Shown in pieces: positions 21,790 through 31,533 of a stretch of 64,000 bases of DNA. Origin of the DNA: Calliopum simillimum (taxonomy: Eukaryota > Arthropoda > Insecta > Diptera > Lauxaniidae); assembly GCA_951812925.1 (NCBI GenBank), contig OX638372.1:90727058-90791057 (forward strand), written 5' to 3'. Position numbers and translations under genes: made by a program. A model generated the notes under the pieces. That model worked only from the letters and a program-made list of their open reading frames with translations. It was not told where the DNA came from and did no database searches. Within the stretch, counting starts at the first letter, position 1, and every line of letters begins with the position of its first letter.

Positions 21790-22702
21790 CAGTCTGTTAA
21801 ATAAGAGCGTGGTCATTGTTGTGAGAAAATGAAAATACCCATTGCGAAAATTCTTTTTAATATTGATTTATTTGATCGAAAACTTCAATGCAAATACATT
21901 AATAGCAGGTCCAATCACCCCCAGCATCAATTATAGCTTGACATCTTCGCGACATACTTTGAACAAGATTTTGCGCATACTCTTCTGAAAACGACCTCCA
22001 AATTTTGTGAATGCGTCGAACCAGCTGTTTCAAGTTGCAGGGTCGGTTGGTCCAGGCATGCCTGATGATAGGAAAGGCCCAAAAAGAGGATTCATCAGTG
22101 AAGATAACGTTGCCCCAGTCACGATCCAAATTGTCTTTGGCCCATTCAAGACGTTTTTGGACATGTTTTTCACTGAGCATCGGTTTTTGCAAAGTACTTC
22201 GGTATTTCACACTATTTGCAATCAAATGATTACGAATAGTTCCGTGGGAGATATTCAAACCTTTTTGGGACAATTTCGAAGCACCTTCACGCAAAGTTAA
22301 TGTTGGATTTTTCGAAAATAGAGCACAGATCAGTTTTTCCTGTTTTTCCGTCACTACACCGACAGACCCGCGATTTGGAAAGTCATCGACATTTTTTACT
22401 TCTTTGAAGCGATTCACCCACTTACTCACAAACTGTTTCGACTTTTGCATATACTTCGCAGCCGCCGCTTGGGTCATTTTGGGACCTTTGGGGTGCAAAC
22501 ACAAAAAAACGGCTTCAAAGCGCGACGCGTACGCGGTACTCATTTTGGAAAAATGCTGAGAACGCATTGAAAACAGTGGTCAGCTGATTCACTTTCACGA
22601 AGCATGAAGGACAATACTGCCCTCTGTGTGAGAAAAAAAAATTACAGCATTATACTTTACCGATCGCGAGTAATCGTGACCACGCTCTTATTTAACAGAC
22701 TG
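21790..22702 (-). mobile_element. Tc1-like element, internally deleted
   Basis: The 26-bp TIRs CAGTCTGTTAAATAAGAGCG... (21790-21815, 22677-22702) are identical, each with TA outside (21788-21789, 22703-22704). CAGT start plus TA is the Tc1 hallmark. It is 913 bp, where full elements are about 1.6 kb. The matching TIRs and long open frame suggest a fairly young copy. Confidence 0.93.
21899..22567 (-). CDS. Tc1-like transposase with in-frame catalytic deletion
   Basis: A 222-residue frame starts at ATG 22567; an internal ATG at residue 9 (MSTAYASRF) is an equally likely start. Residues about 10-130 carry the paired-type HTH DNA-binding region (TQAAAAKYMQKSKQFVSKWV; FPNRGSVGVVTEKQEKLI). The first catalytic aspartate lies in VIFTDESSFW. 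After about 20 more residues the frame jumps to the normal C-terminus (QNLVQSMSRRCQAIIDAGG). About 110-130 residues with the other two catalytic acids are gone while the frame stays open. It can probably bind TIRs but not cut DNA. Intact proteins of the family are about 340 residues. Confidence 0.88.
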   Translation of the reverse strand: MRSQHFSKMSTAYASRFEAVFLCLHPKGPKMTQAAAAKYMQKSKQFVSKWVNRFKEVKNVDDFPNRGSVGVVTEKQEKLICALFSKNPTLTLREGASKLSQKGLNISHGTIRNHLIANSVKYRSTLQKPMLSEKHVQKRLEWAKDNLDRDWGNVIFTDESSFWAFPIIRHAWTNRPCNLKQLVRRIHKIWRSFSEEYAQNLVQSMSRRCQAIIDAGGDWTCY

Positions 22703-23843
22703 TAAATGCTCTGCCGAATCGCTTCCTGATAAAACGACAGACAATTTTTTTTGGAAATAAAACCAGAAATTTTGTTGCTATAATTTTTGAAAATCAAATC
22801 TAAGCTTTTGTATTTTACTTCAAAATTCAGTTTAAATTATGTCAATATCTTTTTTCGTTTTCGAAGTATCGTAAACTGAAATATCGAAAAATTATGGTTT
22901 TTTGCGTTTTTTCCACCTTTTCAAGTTAGAGTTATTCGAAGAAGAGGAAAGGTATCGATATACTTTAATTTAAACTGAGTTTTGAAGTTGCATTATTTCG
23001 CTTCAATCTGGGGTCGAATCGACGCATCCGTGAACGTACGAAATTTTGTTTGTTTGTTACCATTGGACTCAGAAACTAACTGATCGATTTAAAACTATTT
23101 CGTAATAACTCCGTAACTACTTGCTGCAGATAATTGAAACTTGGTAAGGTGTAAAGTGCATTTGGGCGTTGCCCCCGAATAATTAATTCACCATGCCTCT
23201 GAAATTATTTAATGGACATGGATAAGATTTGGCATATGTATGTATTTAGAGACAAATAATGTCCATTGGAAAAAAGGGCGGTACCATGCCCTTAAAAAAA
23301 GCACACATAAATTGCATCGGGACAATTTACATTTTGTCCTGAACTCTGTACAAGACAAGGTGAAGCAGCGCACACCGGGAAAGCTTGTATGTATCTATCA
23401 ATAAATAGGCAAACGAATAAGGTTCAATCCCTATTTATATGCCTTACTCACAACATATTCACTTGATTTTGTTTTTTGTTGGAATGGTTATAAGGAGGAG
23501 TATTGTACAAAATTTTCCCTTTTTTAGAAGTGTGGGTGCCACGCCCCTAAATCAAAAAAATGCTCCCACAGCTAAACCGTTGAATCGATATATATGAAAT
23601 TCTGTATGAAAATAGAGTGTACACTAAGGAACGATAATATGACCTCTGTGTTATATTAATTAGGCGGGCCTCTACGCAACTCCTTTTGTTTTCGATGCTA
23701 CGTTCTTAACACTCAACTTAGGACGAAATTAGCGTCCTTTTTTAAATAATATCGTCAAGTTTTTTGTATTATTTATTAAGTCCCCATACTTCTGCCGTGT
23801 ACATAATTGCTAATAATGCATTTTTTTTCTTCTCATTTTTCAG
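22703..23843. other. Intergenic, with an old Helentron-like repeat fragment
   Basis: No gene. 23010-23640 has phrases typical of old dispersed repeats (AATAACTCCGTAACTACTTG, GGGTGCCACGCCCCTAAAT). A polypyrimidine tract and TTTTTCAG at 23835-23843 make a good 3' splice site for the gene that follows. Confidence 0.45.
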
Positions 23844-24028
23844 TATTCATTTTGGACTGGAGGATAATGAGTCAAACTTCGAAATAAGCTTCCAATTTCT
23901 TAAGATTTAAAAAACCGAAGGATAAACGCAACAAAAGATTTTAATTTGTTCAATTCATAAAGCAAAAGCTCAATATTTTTAACGCCACCGGATAAAAAAC
24001 CGAGTACTTTAAGATTTACTTGACGAAA
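23844..24028 (+). promoter_or_regulatory. Probable 5' UTR exon of the BTB-PSQ gene (splice acceptor at 23843)
   Basis: A T/C-rich tract and CATTTTTCAG end at 23843. The following 185 bp up to ATG 24029 have no other function that I can see. The first exon and promoter must lie upstream, possibly beyond the repeat-rich region, and I cannot place them. Confidence 0.5.
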
Positions 24029-25414
24029 ATGACCGCACAACAGCGCCAAGAGTTTTGTGTACGATGGAACAGTCATTTGGGCAGCATAGGTGCTGCTTTT
24101 CCACAGCTTCTTGCCGGCCAACGATTTGTTGATGTAACGCTAGCATGTGAAGGTCATCAAGTTCACTGTCATAGGCTAGTGCTCGCCGCCTGCTCTTCCT
24201 ATTTCGAAAGTATTCTCGCTGAGAACCCATGCAAACACCCCGTTATTATATTACCGAGCGAAATAAAGCTCTGGGAAATTCAAGCACTCGTTGATTTCAT
24301 GTACAAAGGTGAGGTAAATGTCACACAAGCTGGTCTACCAAATCTTTTACGTTGCGCTGAGCAACTGCGCATACGTGGCCTGTACGGTTCTGATGCAGCG
24401 CTGAATTTAAATCAGCTGAAAGCTCTCTCAAATAAAGTCACCTCCTCCTCAGTAGCCAATGCTGCTGCTGTTTCTTCCGCTGCTGTTGCTGCCGCATCAG
24501 CAAATAATACAAATGATAGCACAGAAACAGACAATGATTCGGCAACGACGACAACAAATACAACAGCAGCCAGTGGAGCTACAATGCGTCATGCAGCTAA
24601 TAACGATTCATCGTTAGATGTCAAGAAGCAGTTCCAACTGCAAACGCAACAGCTGCTTCAACAACAACAACAACAACAACAACAAAATGGTAGCATAACA
24701 GCGGCGCAACATCAGCAACAGTTGATACACCTACAACAGCAGCAGCACAATAATCTACAACTGCAGCAGCAGCAGCAAATTAATGCGATGCTCAAGCAAC
24801 AAGAGACAACAAACGCTTCAAATGCCACCGAAGATGAATCGGCCGATGAGTCTACATCAAACGCTTATGAGAATGAAGAAGAATATATTGATAAACCAAC
24901 AAAAATGGAATGCACAATTGAAGAAGAAAGCTTTGTTGGACATGACGAAGACAGTTTTGGTGGCGTTGAAACGGAGCATGAAATGTCTGGTGGTGGTGTT
25001 GGTGGTAGCAATGGCAGTATGGGTAATATAAGTGTTGTCAATGCAGCAATGTTGCAAAATTCAATGGATGGTGGTTCCGCTTACAAGCGTATACGTCGCT
25101 CAGAAGCATCACTAGCTCAGGCAGCAAAATGTGTGTCTAAAGGACAGACATTTCAAACGGTGAGCAATATGTTCAGTATCCCTGTCTCAACCATACGCTT
25201 CTATATGGCAAGAAAAGGCATTTTACCAAAGCGTAAGCGTGGCCGGGGTGCATCATCAGCAGCATCAGGAGCTACACTTTCCAGTGCGGTAATGTCACAG
25301 GCGCTGGCACAAATGAAACGTTCCGGCAGTCCGATCTTGGAACCGCCATATCATTTATTAGGCAGTAGCTACAAAATGCCAGAACAACAGGGTGCAACAA
25401 CAAACATAATTTAA
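24029..25414 (+). CDS. BTB/POZ + pipsqueak-HTH nuclear regulator
   Basis: A 461-residue protein in one exon. Start ATG 24029 (ACGAAAATGACC). The BTB domain covers residues about 5-120: QQRQEFCVRWNSHLGS is the signature of the insect ttk/bab/lola-type BTB, followed by FVDVTLACEG, HRLVLAACSSYF and LVDFMYKGEV. The middle is low complexity: Ala/Ser/Thr, then long Gln runs (about residues 205-255), then an acidic stretch. From Ser358 comes a pipsqueak-type HTH (SLAQAAKCVSKGQTFQTVSN, VSTIRFYMARKGILP) and a basic KRKRGRG patch. BTB domains of this group dimerise and the PSQ motif binds GA-rich DNA, so this is probably a sequence-specific chromatin/transcription factor. It resembles the small Drosophila BTB-PSQ genes of the CG8924/CG3726 type (from memory), so no symbol is given. 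Confidence 0.93.
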   Translation: MTAQQRQEFCVRWNSHLGSIGAAFPQLLAGQRFVDVTLACEGHQVHCHRLVLAACSSYFESILAENPCKHPVIILPSEIKLWEIQALVDFMYKGEVNVTQAGLPNLLRCAEQLRIRGLYGSDAALNLNQLKALSNKVTSSSVANAAAVSSAAVAAASANNTNDSTETDNDSATTTTNTTAASGATMRHAANNDSSLDVKKQFQLQTQQLLQQQQQQQQQNGSITAAQHQQQLIHLQQQQHNNLQLQQQQQINAMLKQQETTNASNATEDESADESTSNAYENEEEYIDKPTKMECTIEEESFVGHDEDSFGGVETEHEMSGGGVGGSNGSMGNISVVNAAMLQNSMDGGSAYKRIRRSEASLAQAAKCVSKGQTFQTVSNMFSIPVSTIRFYMARKGILPKRKRGRGASSAASGATLSSAVMSQALAQMKRSGSPILEPPYHLLGSSYKMPEQQGATTNII

Positions 25415-26739
25415 GTTGTGTTGTGGCGAGGTCGTGTCAAATAATTGAGAGCATCTTGAAATTTTATCTGCAGAAGCGAATGAGAAAAACGCCAATTTAT
25501 AAGTTAAGTTAAAAAAATATTCATACATACATTTTGAATATTGATACTGAAATGAAATACGGTTGATGCATCTAGTGTGTAATACATTGTTTTTTGTATT
25601 AAGCTAAGGAAACATTTGAGATTTGCTTTATATAAAGTTATTTTAATGAAGTTCAATTCATGGTCGTCAACCGTTTTAAATTTCCATATTAAAATTCAAA
25701 TATTTTAGTGCTAATTTTTACCATTTCCTTTTAGTAACTTTTAAAATTATAGTTTGTAGTTTAGCTGTGTAAGCAAAACAGAGAGCGCATTTTATTTTTA
25801 TGCTATAAGTTTTTACAATTAATTTATGTTATTGTTTTCGGGACTTACCTTTTTTTATTTTTTTGTTAAAAGTGCATAAAAATTACTTTCCATTATAAAA
25901 TAAATAGATGGTCATTTGAAGTTTCTACGACCCATAGCGTGTGAACCATAGAGAAGAACTCAAACAAATTTTTTTCAGAAATATTAACTCATATGATTTT
26001 GAACTCTTATGATGTCTTTTAAATAGTCGTAATATTTTAAGGAAAAATAGTACTAAACGATGTACTAAGTAGAAAAAATCAAAACAATTTCGTGTGTCCT
26101 CTATATAACCTCAAAAATGGAGTTTTTGTTAGAATATCTCAGCATTGACAAGTACATCGAAAATAACTATATTTTTGGTTCGTTGTTTTTTTTTCAAATT
26201 AAACGTGTTTCGACATTTTTTGAAAAATTTGTTGATGAACCTATTTAACATTTTTTTTTTTTTTTTTCATTAAGTGCTGGTGCACACGGCAGACAAAGTA
26301 GTCGGGCAACTATCTTTTGCTCGTATATGGACATATCCGAAAATAATCTTCCCCTATTTGACCTTGACCCAGGTTTTCAGAAAATTTTTATTTCATATTT
26401 TATAACCAAAGTGGTGGAATATATTCCTAGACGTGTAAAATGAAATTCCCAATAGGTGAACAAGAAAATTTCGACATGAGCGGCTGCCAAGAAGTCGGTT
26501 TACCTGAAAATTTAGCGTTCTTCGTTTTTTACATGGGCATAAATTAAAAAAAAAAACATCGTGAACAAAGTCGAATTATTTTTTATCAAGGAATTTGCTT
26601 AATTTTTTGAGAGTTTTTAGACTTGTCATGTGGCCGTAATGAGCGATTTAGACTTTTAAGCCCTTTCCCTTACCGTGTGCCACACACGATTTTTTTCAAT
26701 TTCGGTGCCCCGAAATTGTGTGATTTTTTTTTTTTTCTT
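25415..26739. other. 3' UTR and AT-rich intergenic, half-MITE at 26275-26340
   Basis: Several possible poly(A) signals, including AATAAA near 25899, suit the BTB-PSQ gene. 26275-26325 (GTGCTGGTGCACACGGCAGA, then AGTCGGGCAACTAT) is one arm of the MITE found whole at 57068-57402. Its second arm is missing here. Confidence 0.6.
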
Positions 26740-27430
26740 TAAATATGGTACTTTTTGTGGCGGTAGGAAATAACCCCCAATAACGAAACAATGCCCAAAC
26801 TTTTTTCAGATAAATTTGGGCGCTAATCATTTTGGAAATAACTCCAAAAAATTTGGGGTTTATTTTAAGTGAAATAACGCCAAAAAAACGAAACAACGCC
26901 CAAAATAAAAAAGAAATAACGCCCAAAAACAAAAACGAAATAACGCCCAAACTATTTTCATATACATAAATTTTGAGCGCTATTTCCGAAAGGATTATCG
27001 CCCAAATTTATTGATTTTTTCATATTTTTTGGGTGTTATTTCGTTTTTTTTAGGCGTTATTTCGTCATTTCTTTTTTTTTTGGGCGTTATTTCCTAAAGC
27101 CTCTTTTTGTATTAAATTTGACTGGCGTTGGAAATAACGCCCAAAAAGAAAGAAACGAAATAAAATAAAATGATAACGCTCAAAACTAAAACGAAATAAC
27201 GCCCAAACTACTTTCATATAAAAAAATTTTAGGAGTTATTTCCAAAATGATTACTGCCCAAATTTATATGAAATAATTAAGGCCTAGTTTAATTTTGTTT
27301 TTGGGGTTATTTCATATTTTTTAGGCGTTATTTCATATTTTTTGAGCGTTATTTCGTAATTTTTGGGAGTTCCTTCGTTTTTTTTTAAAGCCCAAGTTTT
27401 GGGCGTTATTTCCAAAATGATTATCGTCCA
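26740..27430. repeat. Field of GGGCGTTATTTC words on both strands
   Basis: More than 20 copies of a short word near TTTGGGCGTTATTTCG, or its complement CGAAATAACGCCCAAA, fill about 690 bp in mixed orientation. Phrases such as AAATTTGGGCGNTAATCATTTTGGAAATAAC and ATGATTATCGCCCAAATTTAT are also repeated. A second, smaller field is at 48800-49140. The open frame inside (minus, 26696-26950) is a translation of the repeat (GVISFLF repeats), not a gene. Confidence 0.8.
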
Positions 27431-27511
27431 ATTCGACTAACATATTAATATGACTAACAGTTATCTTTTCAGATAAGAAAAAGCATATACATATGTTGGT
27501 CAGACATTTCG

Positions 27512-28281
27512 CCGGTGCTTACGAAGAAAATCTTCCAACCGAAAGTTGCGGCGAAGAAAATCTTTTTTTTGAAATTGCGGCGAAAAAAATCTTTTTTGTA
27601 ATATGCGGACAAGAAAATCACTTTTTATAAAATGCGGCGAAGAAAATCACTTTTTACAAAATGCGGCGAAGAAAATCACTTTCTACAAAATGCGGCGAAG
27701 AAAATCTCTTTATTTAGTGAATACTTTTTCGACGAGTAACGAAAATAAAATTTTCACTTAAAATCGCAGCGAATGAAGCGCGATGAGAATAAACTCATCT
27801 TGTCCCTTATGGGCTAAATTTCCTGAAGTGTCGTAGTGCTCTGCCGCGCGGCATCATTTGACCAAATCACTCAATTTCTAACTCGCCGTACGAGTACCAA
27901 AACACACCTAGAAAAAATAACTTACTAATGGTTTCGGTATGAAATTTTCTCAGCTTTTTGATGGTGCCATCAGACTTTCCGAAATTTTCCATTTTCACCC
28001 GGAAAATTATATATATAAATGATTATTATTAAATTATTTTGAAAAAAATAATTTTTTCAGAGAAATTTTTTCTATTCCTTTTTTCGAAAAAATTTGCATT
28101 ACTAATCGAAAGAGTGATTTTTTACGCTGCATTTTTAAAAAAGAGATTTTCTTCGCCGCATTTTGTAAAAAGTGATTTTCTTGTCTGCATTCGCACAAAA
28201 AAAGATCTTTTTCGCCGCAGTTTGATAAAAAGGATTTTCTTGTCCGCATTTAAAGAAGAGATAGTCTTCGTAAGCACCTTT
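27512..28281. mobile_element. Foldback-type element with GCGGCGAAGAAAATC repeats
   Basis: The termini are GGTGCTTACGAAGA (27514) and TCTTCGTAAGCACC (ending 28278). The left arm has about six tandem copies of a 29-bp word GCGGCGAAGAAAATC...CAAAAT (27540-27720). The right arm has about five degenerate copies in reverse complement (28120-28260, TTTTGTAAAAAGTGATTTTC). The middle, about 400 bp, is unrelated. No ORF of interest, no clear target duplication. Confidence 0.7.
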
Positions 28282-29730
28282 TAATAGTTAGCGAGATGAT
28301 GCTTCGCGTCTTGCGAGAACATTTTGTATTGATTATTCGTTTTTTACGAGAAAATTATTAGTATTGTGAGAAATCTCTGAAGAAATATCGTAATAAGAGT
28401 AGGTTTAGACATTTGTTTAAAAAAAATTTAGTAACATTTAAACATGTTCCAAGTCATTCTAGTGTTATTTTTACTTCTTTTATTTTGTTTTAATCCTGTC
28501 ATAATGTTATTTTAACTTTTTTTAAACTAAAAATAGGCAGCTTTTATATTGTAATATATTAAGAAGATTTTGAGTAAAGTAAGAATTTATTATACTTATA
28601 TAGCTGGAATTGCTTACTAAAGTTGATGTATTTGTTGCTTTACTGAAAAGAACTACAATCAGTACTTTATAAGCTAATTTATTAAGTTTATGCTTTAATT
28701 TGGGCTCTGCCTATGCTTTCTATACTCAGATTCATTGTTATATTACTTTATAGTATTATTTATTTTTTTACAATTTGATTCAACATTATTGTTACGAAAC
28801 AGTCAATTTTATAATATTCTTCGACTTAACTTTTATATGATTAATGAAAATGTCTTGCAAAAAAGTATACAAATTTATAATAAGTTGCCATTTAGCTTAG
28901 TGTTTTTATAATTAATTTAAATGTATATTTTATAATTTTTTTTTTTGTTTTTTTTTTTATTTAATGAGAATAATTTGAGTCCACCTTATGTGCGCAATCA
29001 AATAAACAATATATTAAAAGAAAAATAGTTATTACAAACAATAAAGATAATGAAATACCTCGTTCTAATTTTATTCACACATTTGTTGAAATAAAATTGT
29101 AAATTCACTACCTTCAAAGTCATAACAAATAAAAACAATAGATTTTACTATACGTACGTACTATAATTACAAATAAAATGAATAACAAAAATCATAAGCA
29201 CAGAAACAAAGTCATCATTTATTTAAAAAAACAAAATTTTTATTAAGTCGATACTTTCTTAAATGATATAATTATTGTAAAATGTATAAGAAATCTCATA
29301 ATTTAAGAATTTATTTTTTTATTTACCTACTGCATGCAAATATTTTTACGAATTAACTAAAATAAAAACCTTAAGAAAAGCAGTTATTGTAAAGTTATAC
29401 CTATGTTCAATAATTTATGTAAAGCGTAAAACTTGTATTGAGAGTAAATATATATACTTACATATATAAAAATATGATATTTTAAATATTAATTGCATCA
29501 GTTAAAAATAAATGCTGCATCATAAATAAAACGATAAATATCTTTAAAGTTGCATTTTTTTTAATGAAAATCAATATGCATATTGTATAATAATTATCAC
29601 ACACACAGTTCAGAAAAAGAACAATCAAAGCAAGCCTACCAATCCTGTGTTGAGATTAAACTTTTTGTGTTCATCTTCTTCTAGGAAGAGATGTTGTTTC
29701 TGGGTATGTGATTCCTTCACTCGTCACATA
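28282..29730. other. Gene-free, very AT-rich stretch
   Basis: I see no gene, no terminal repeats and no RNA gene. T and A runs and many AATAAA words prevent any sensible poly(A) assignment. Confidence 0.55.
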
Positions 29731-30159
29731 GGTTGACTTCCTAAACTAAAGTTGCAATGCAACCATGTTTTCACATGCGCAACATTTACACGGCAACATT
29801 GTTACAAATGTTGCTTTGTCAAACTTTGACGTTGCATTTTTCAGTAATAAAGAAACACAAAAATTGCTCGAGGTGGTTGTTGTGTTGTTAAAATGAAATG
29901 TTAAAACATTATTTAAAAACATGCTGAAAATATTATAAAGCTAATTAAATTCGTTTCTTACTTTATTTCATCCATATTGCTTCGCGCCAAATTTTAAGCA
30001 ACAATATTAAAATTGATGCGCTAGTTGCGCAGCTGTTGTGTAGTAAAAAGAGTTGGCGTTCAAAAAGGAACATATGACATTGTCAAAAATGTTGCTACTT
30101 TATTTAGGAACCGAATGCATTGCAGTGTTGCACTGCAACCTTAGTTTAGGAAGTCAGCC
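29731..30159. mobile_element. MITE (GACTTCCTAAACTAA family)
   Basis: Left GGTTGACTTCCTAAACTAAA and right TTAGTTTAGGAAGTCAGCC are imperfect complements, and pairing continues through GTTGCAATGCAAC/GTTGCACTGCAAC. 429 bp, non-coding. 30160-30743 holds nothing recognisable. Confidence 0.75.
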
Positions 30160-30748
30160 AAAATCATGAAGTCTGTAGATCTGACGCACAGCGGTTGGAA
30201 AATCGGTTTGTCATAAATCGATATCTTCTAAACGAATACAAAGTTTGTAATGCAGCTTATTGCAACCGAAAGAGAAAGCATGGACCTTCAAAACGAGCCA
30301 CCGTAATAAATTTTGAGATTTTTCCTTCATCACTTTTTTTTGACAGGGAAATTGATTTTTTTTTTTTTTTGCATATTTCCATACATTTTACGGGAAAAAT
30401 TTAAATTTGTTTCACATTTGATAATTTAAAATTTTTAATGATCTTTGCAATCGAAAGAGAAAATGTGTCCTTTTAGTACCTATGAGACATTCTTATAAGT
30501 GTTGAGAATTTGTTTTTATTACTTTTTTTGGTTGTGAAGCTTATTTTTTGCACACATGTCTGTATCTTAAGCGAATAAAAATTTTTTGTTGTTCTTTTTG
30601 TACTTAATAAAAATAATGCAGTTCCACAGTGTTCCTAAAGTACAGGGTTATTACAAAAAAATTACGACAGATACTGAAAATGAGGTTTTTGTGATCACTT
30701 TCCCCTTGGCCAGAAAATCAGATCCGATGCCCCATAGAGAATACCCCT

Positions 30749-31070
30749 TGTTTATGAAAAATATTAAGTTTTATCCTAAGTTTATTTGACTAGAATTTGA
30801 ATTCTTTAATTTTGAAAATTTTGCTATTTAATAATTTAGTTTACACCGCCACTGGTTGTTTTTTCTACTATTTAAAGAACCGTAAAATCATTCGAGTAAT
30901 TCTTCTTTCTATTTTGCTTTTCACCTAACTGTTAAATCATACGATTCTAATACTCTCAGTGGCGCATAGCAATGTAACATTTTAAGCTAGTCATAAGAAA
31001 TTTGACAAAAATAAATTAGTCAGTTATGAAACGTTAAACTCAACGCAACTACTTAGTTTGTTCTTAGACA
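30749..31070 (+). repeat. 5' LTR of the BEL/Pao element
   Basis: 322 bp beginning TGTTTATG and ending CTTAGACA. Same sequence and length as the 3' LTR at a constant offset of 5869 bp. It supplies promoter and R/U5; no TATA box stands out. Confidence 0.95.
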
Positions 31071-31075
31071 TTTTT

Positions 31076-31093
31076 TGGTGACCCCGACGTGAT
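31076..31093 (+). other. Primer-binding site, complementary to tRNA-Trp 3' end
   Basis: TGGTGACCCCGACGTGAT starts 5 bp after the 5' LTR. Its complement, ending in CCA, matches the 3' end of eukaryotic tRNA-Trp (ATCACGTCGGGGTCA + CCA) as I recall it over all 18 bases. Confidence 0.85.
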
Positions 31094-31429
31094 CGTTGTC
31101 GCGTTAAAGAGAGTTAAATTTTATTTTCTATTACCGCGCTTAATAGTAAAAAACAAAAACAAAATTGTGTGTTTTAATTGTGGCTGCTTATTACTGCGCT
31201 TAATAATAAAAAAAAAAAAAACATTGTGTATATATATATTGTTGTTGCGTTGAAAACATACATACGAGCATAACTGTTTGCAAATTCTTTTGCCCAGCTG
31301 CATAAAGCTTCACATACAACTTGTGATAAAACAAAAAAAAACTAAGAAAGTGTTTTAACTATTGAAGTGGTCCTCAACTGGATTTTGTTATAAAAAATTA
31401 AAACGTGTAAAAAACTACCTAAGTAAATT

Positions 31430-31533
31430 ATGGCTACCATCGATACTCTACGGAATAAAAGAACCTATCTAAAGGGAGCCGCCTCCAGGAACGTGATACT
31501 GAATTAGAAGAATTTGAAGAGAGATATTTTCAA
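31430..31533 (+). pseudogene. Displaced gag start of the Pao element (frame break)
   Basis: ATG 31430 (ATTATGGCT) opens MATIDTLRNKRTYLKG, the usual start of BEL/Pao gag, but meets TAG at 31505. The main polyprotein frame can be read backwards from ATG 31534 to about 31478 (SRLQERDTELEEFEERYFQ). The two frames meet at about 31476-31480. Compared with related gag proteins the join is too short, so a small internal deletion that also shifts the frame is likely. Confidence 0.7.

Noticed and set aside
24020..24028. Three extra N-terminal residues of the BTB-PSQ protein
   Set aside because: The frame there begins at TTG; the first ATG is 24029 and fits the family's M-x-QQ...FC start.
26696..26950. 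84-residue frame with GVISFLF repeats
   Set aside because: Direct translation of the GGGCGTTATTTC repeat field.
27540..27720. Regular GCGGCGAAGAAAATC repeats resembling a CRISPR array
   Set aside because: The genome is eukaryotic, spacers are themselves alike, and the units are mirrored on the other side of a foldback element.
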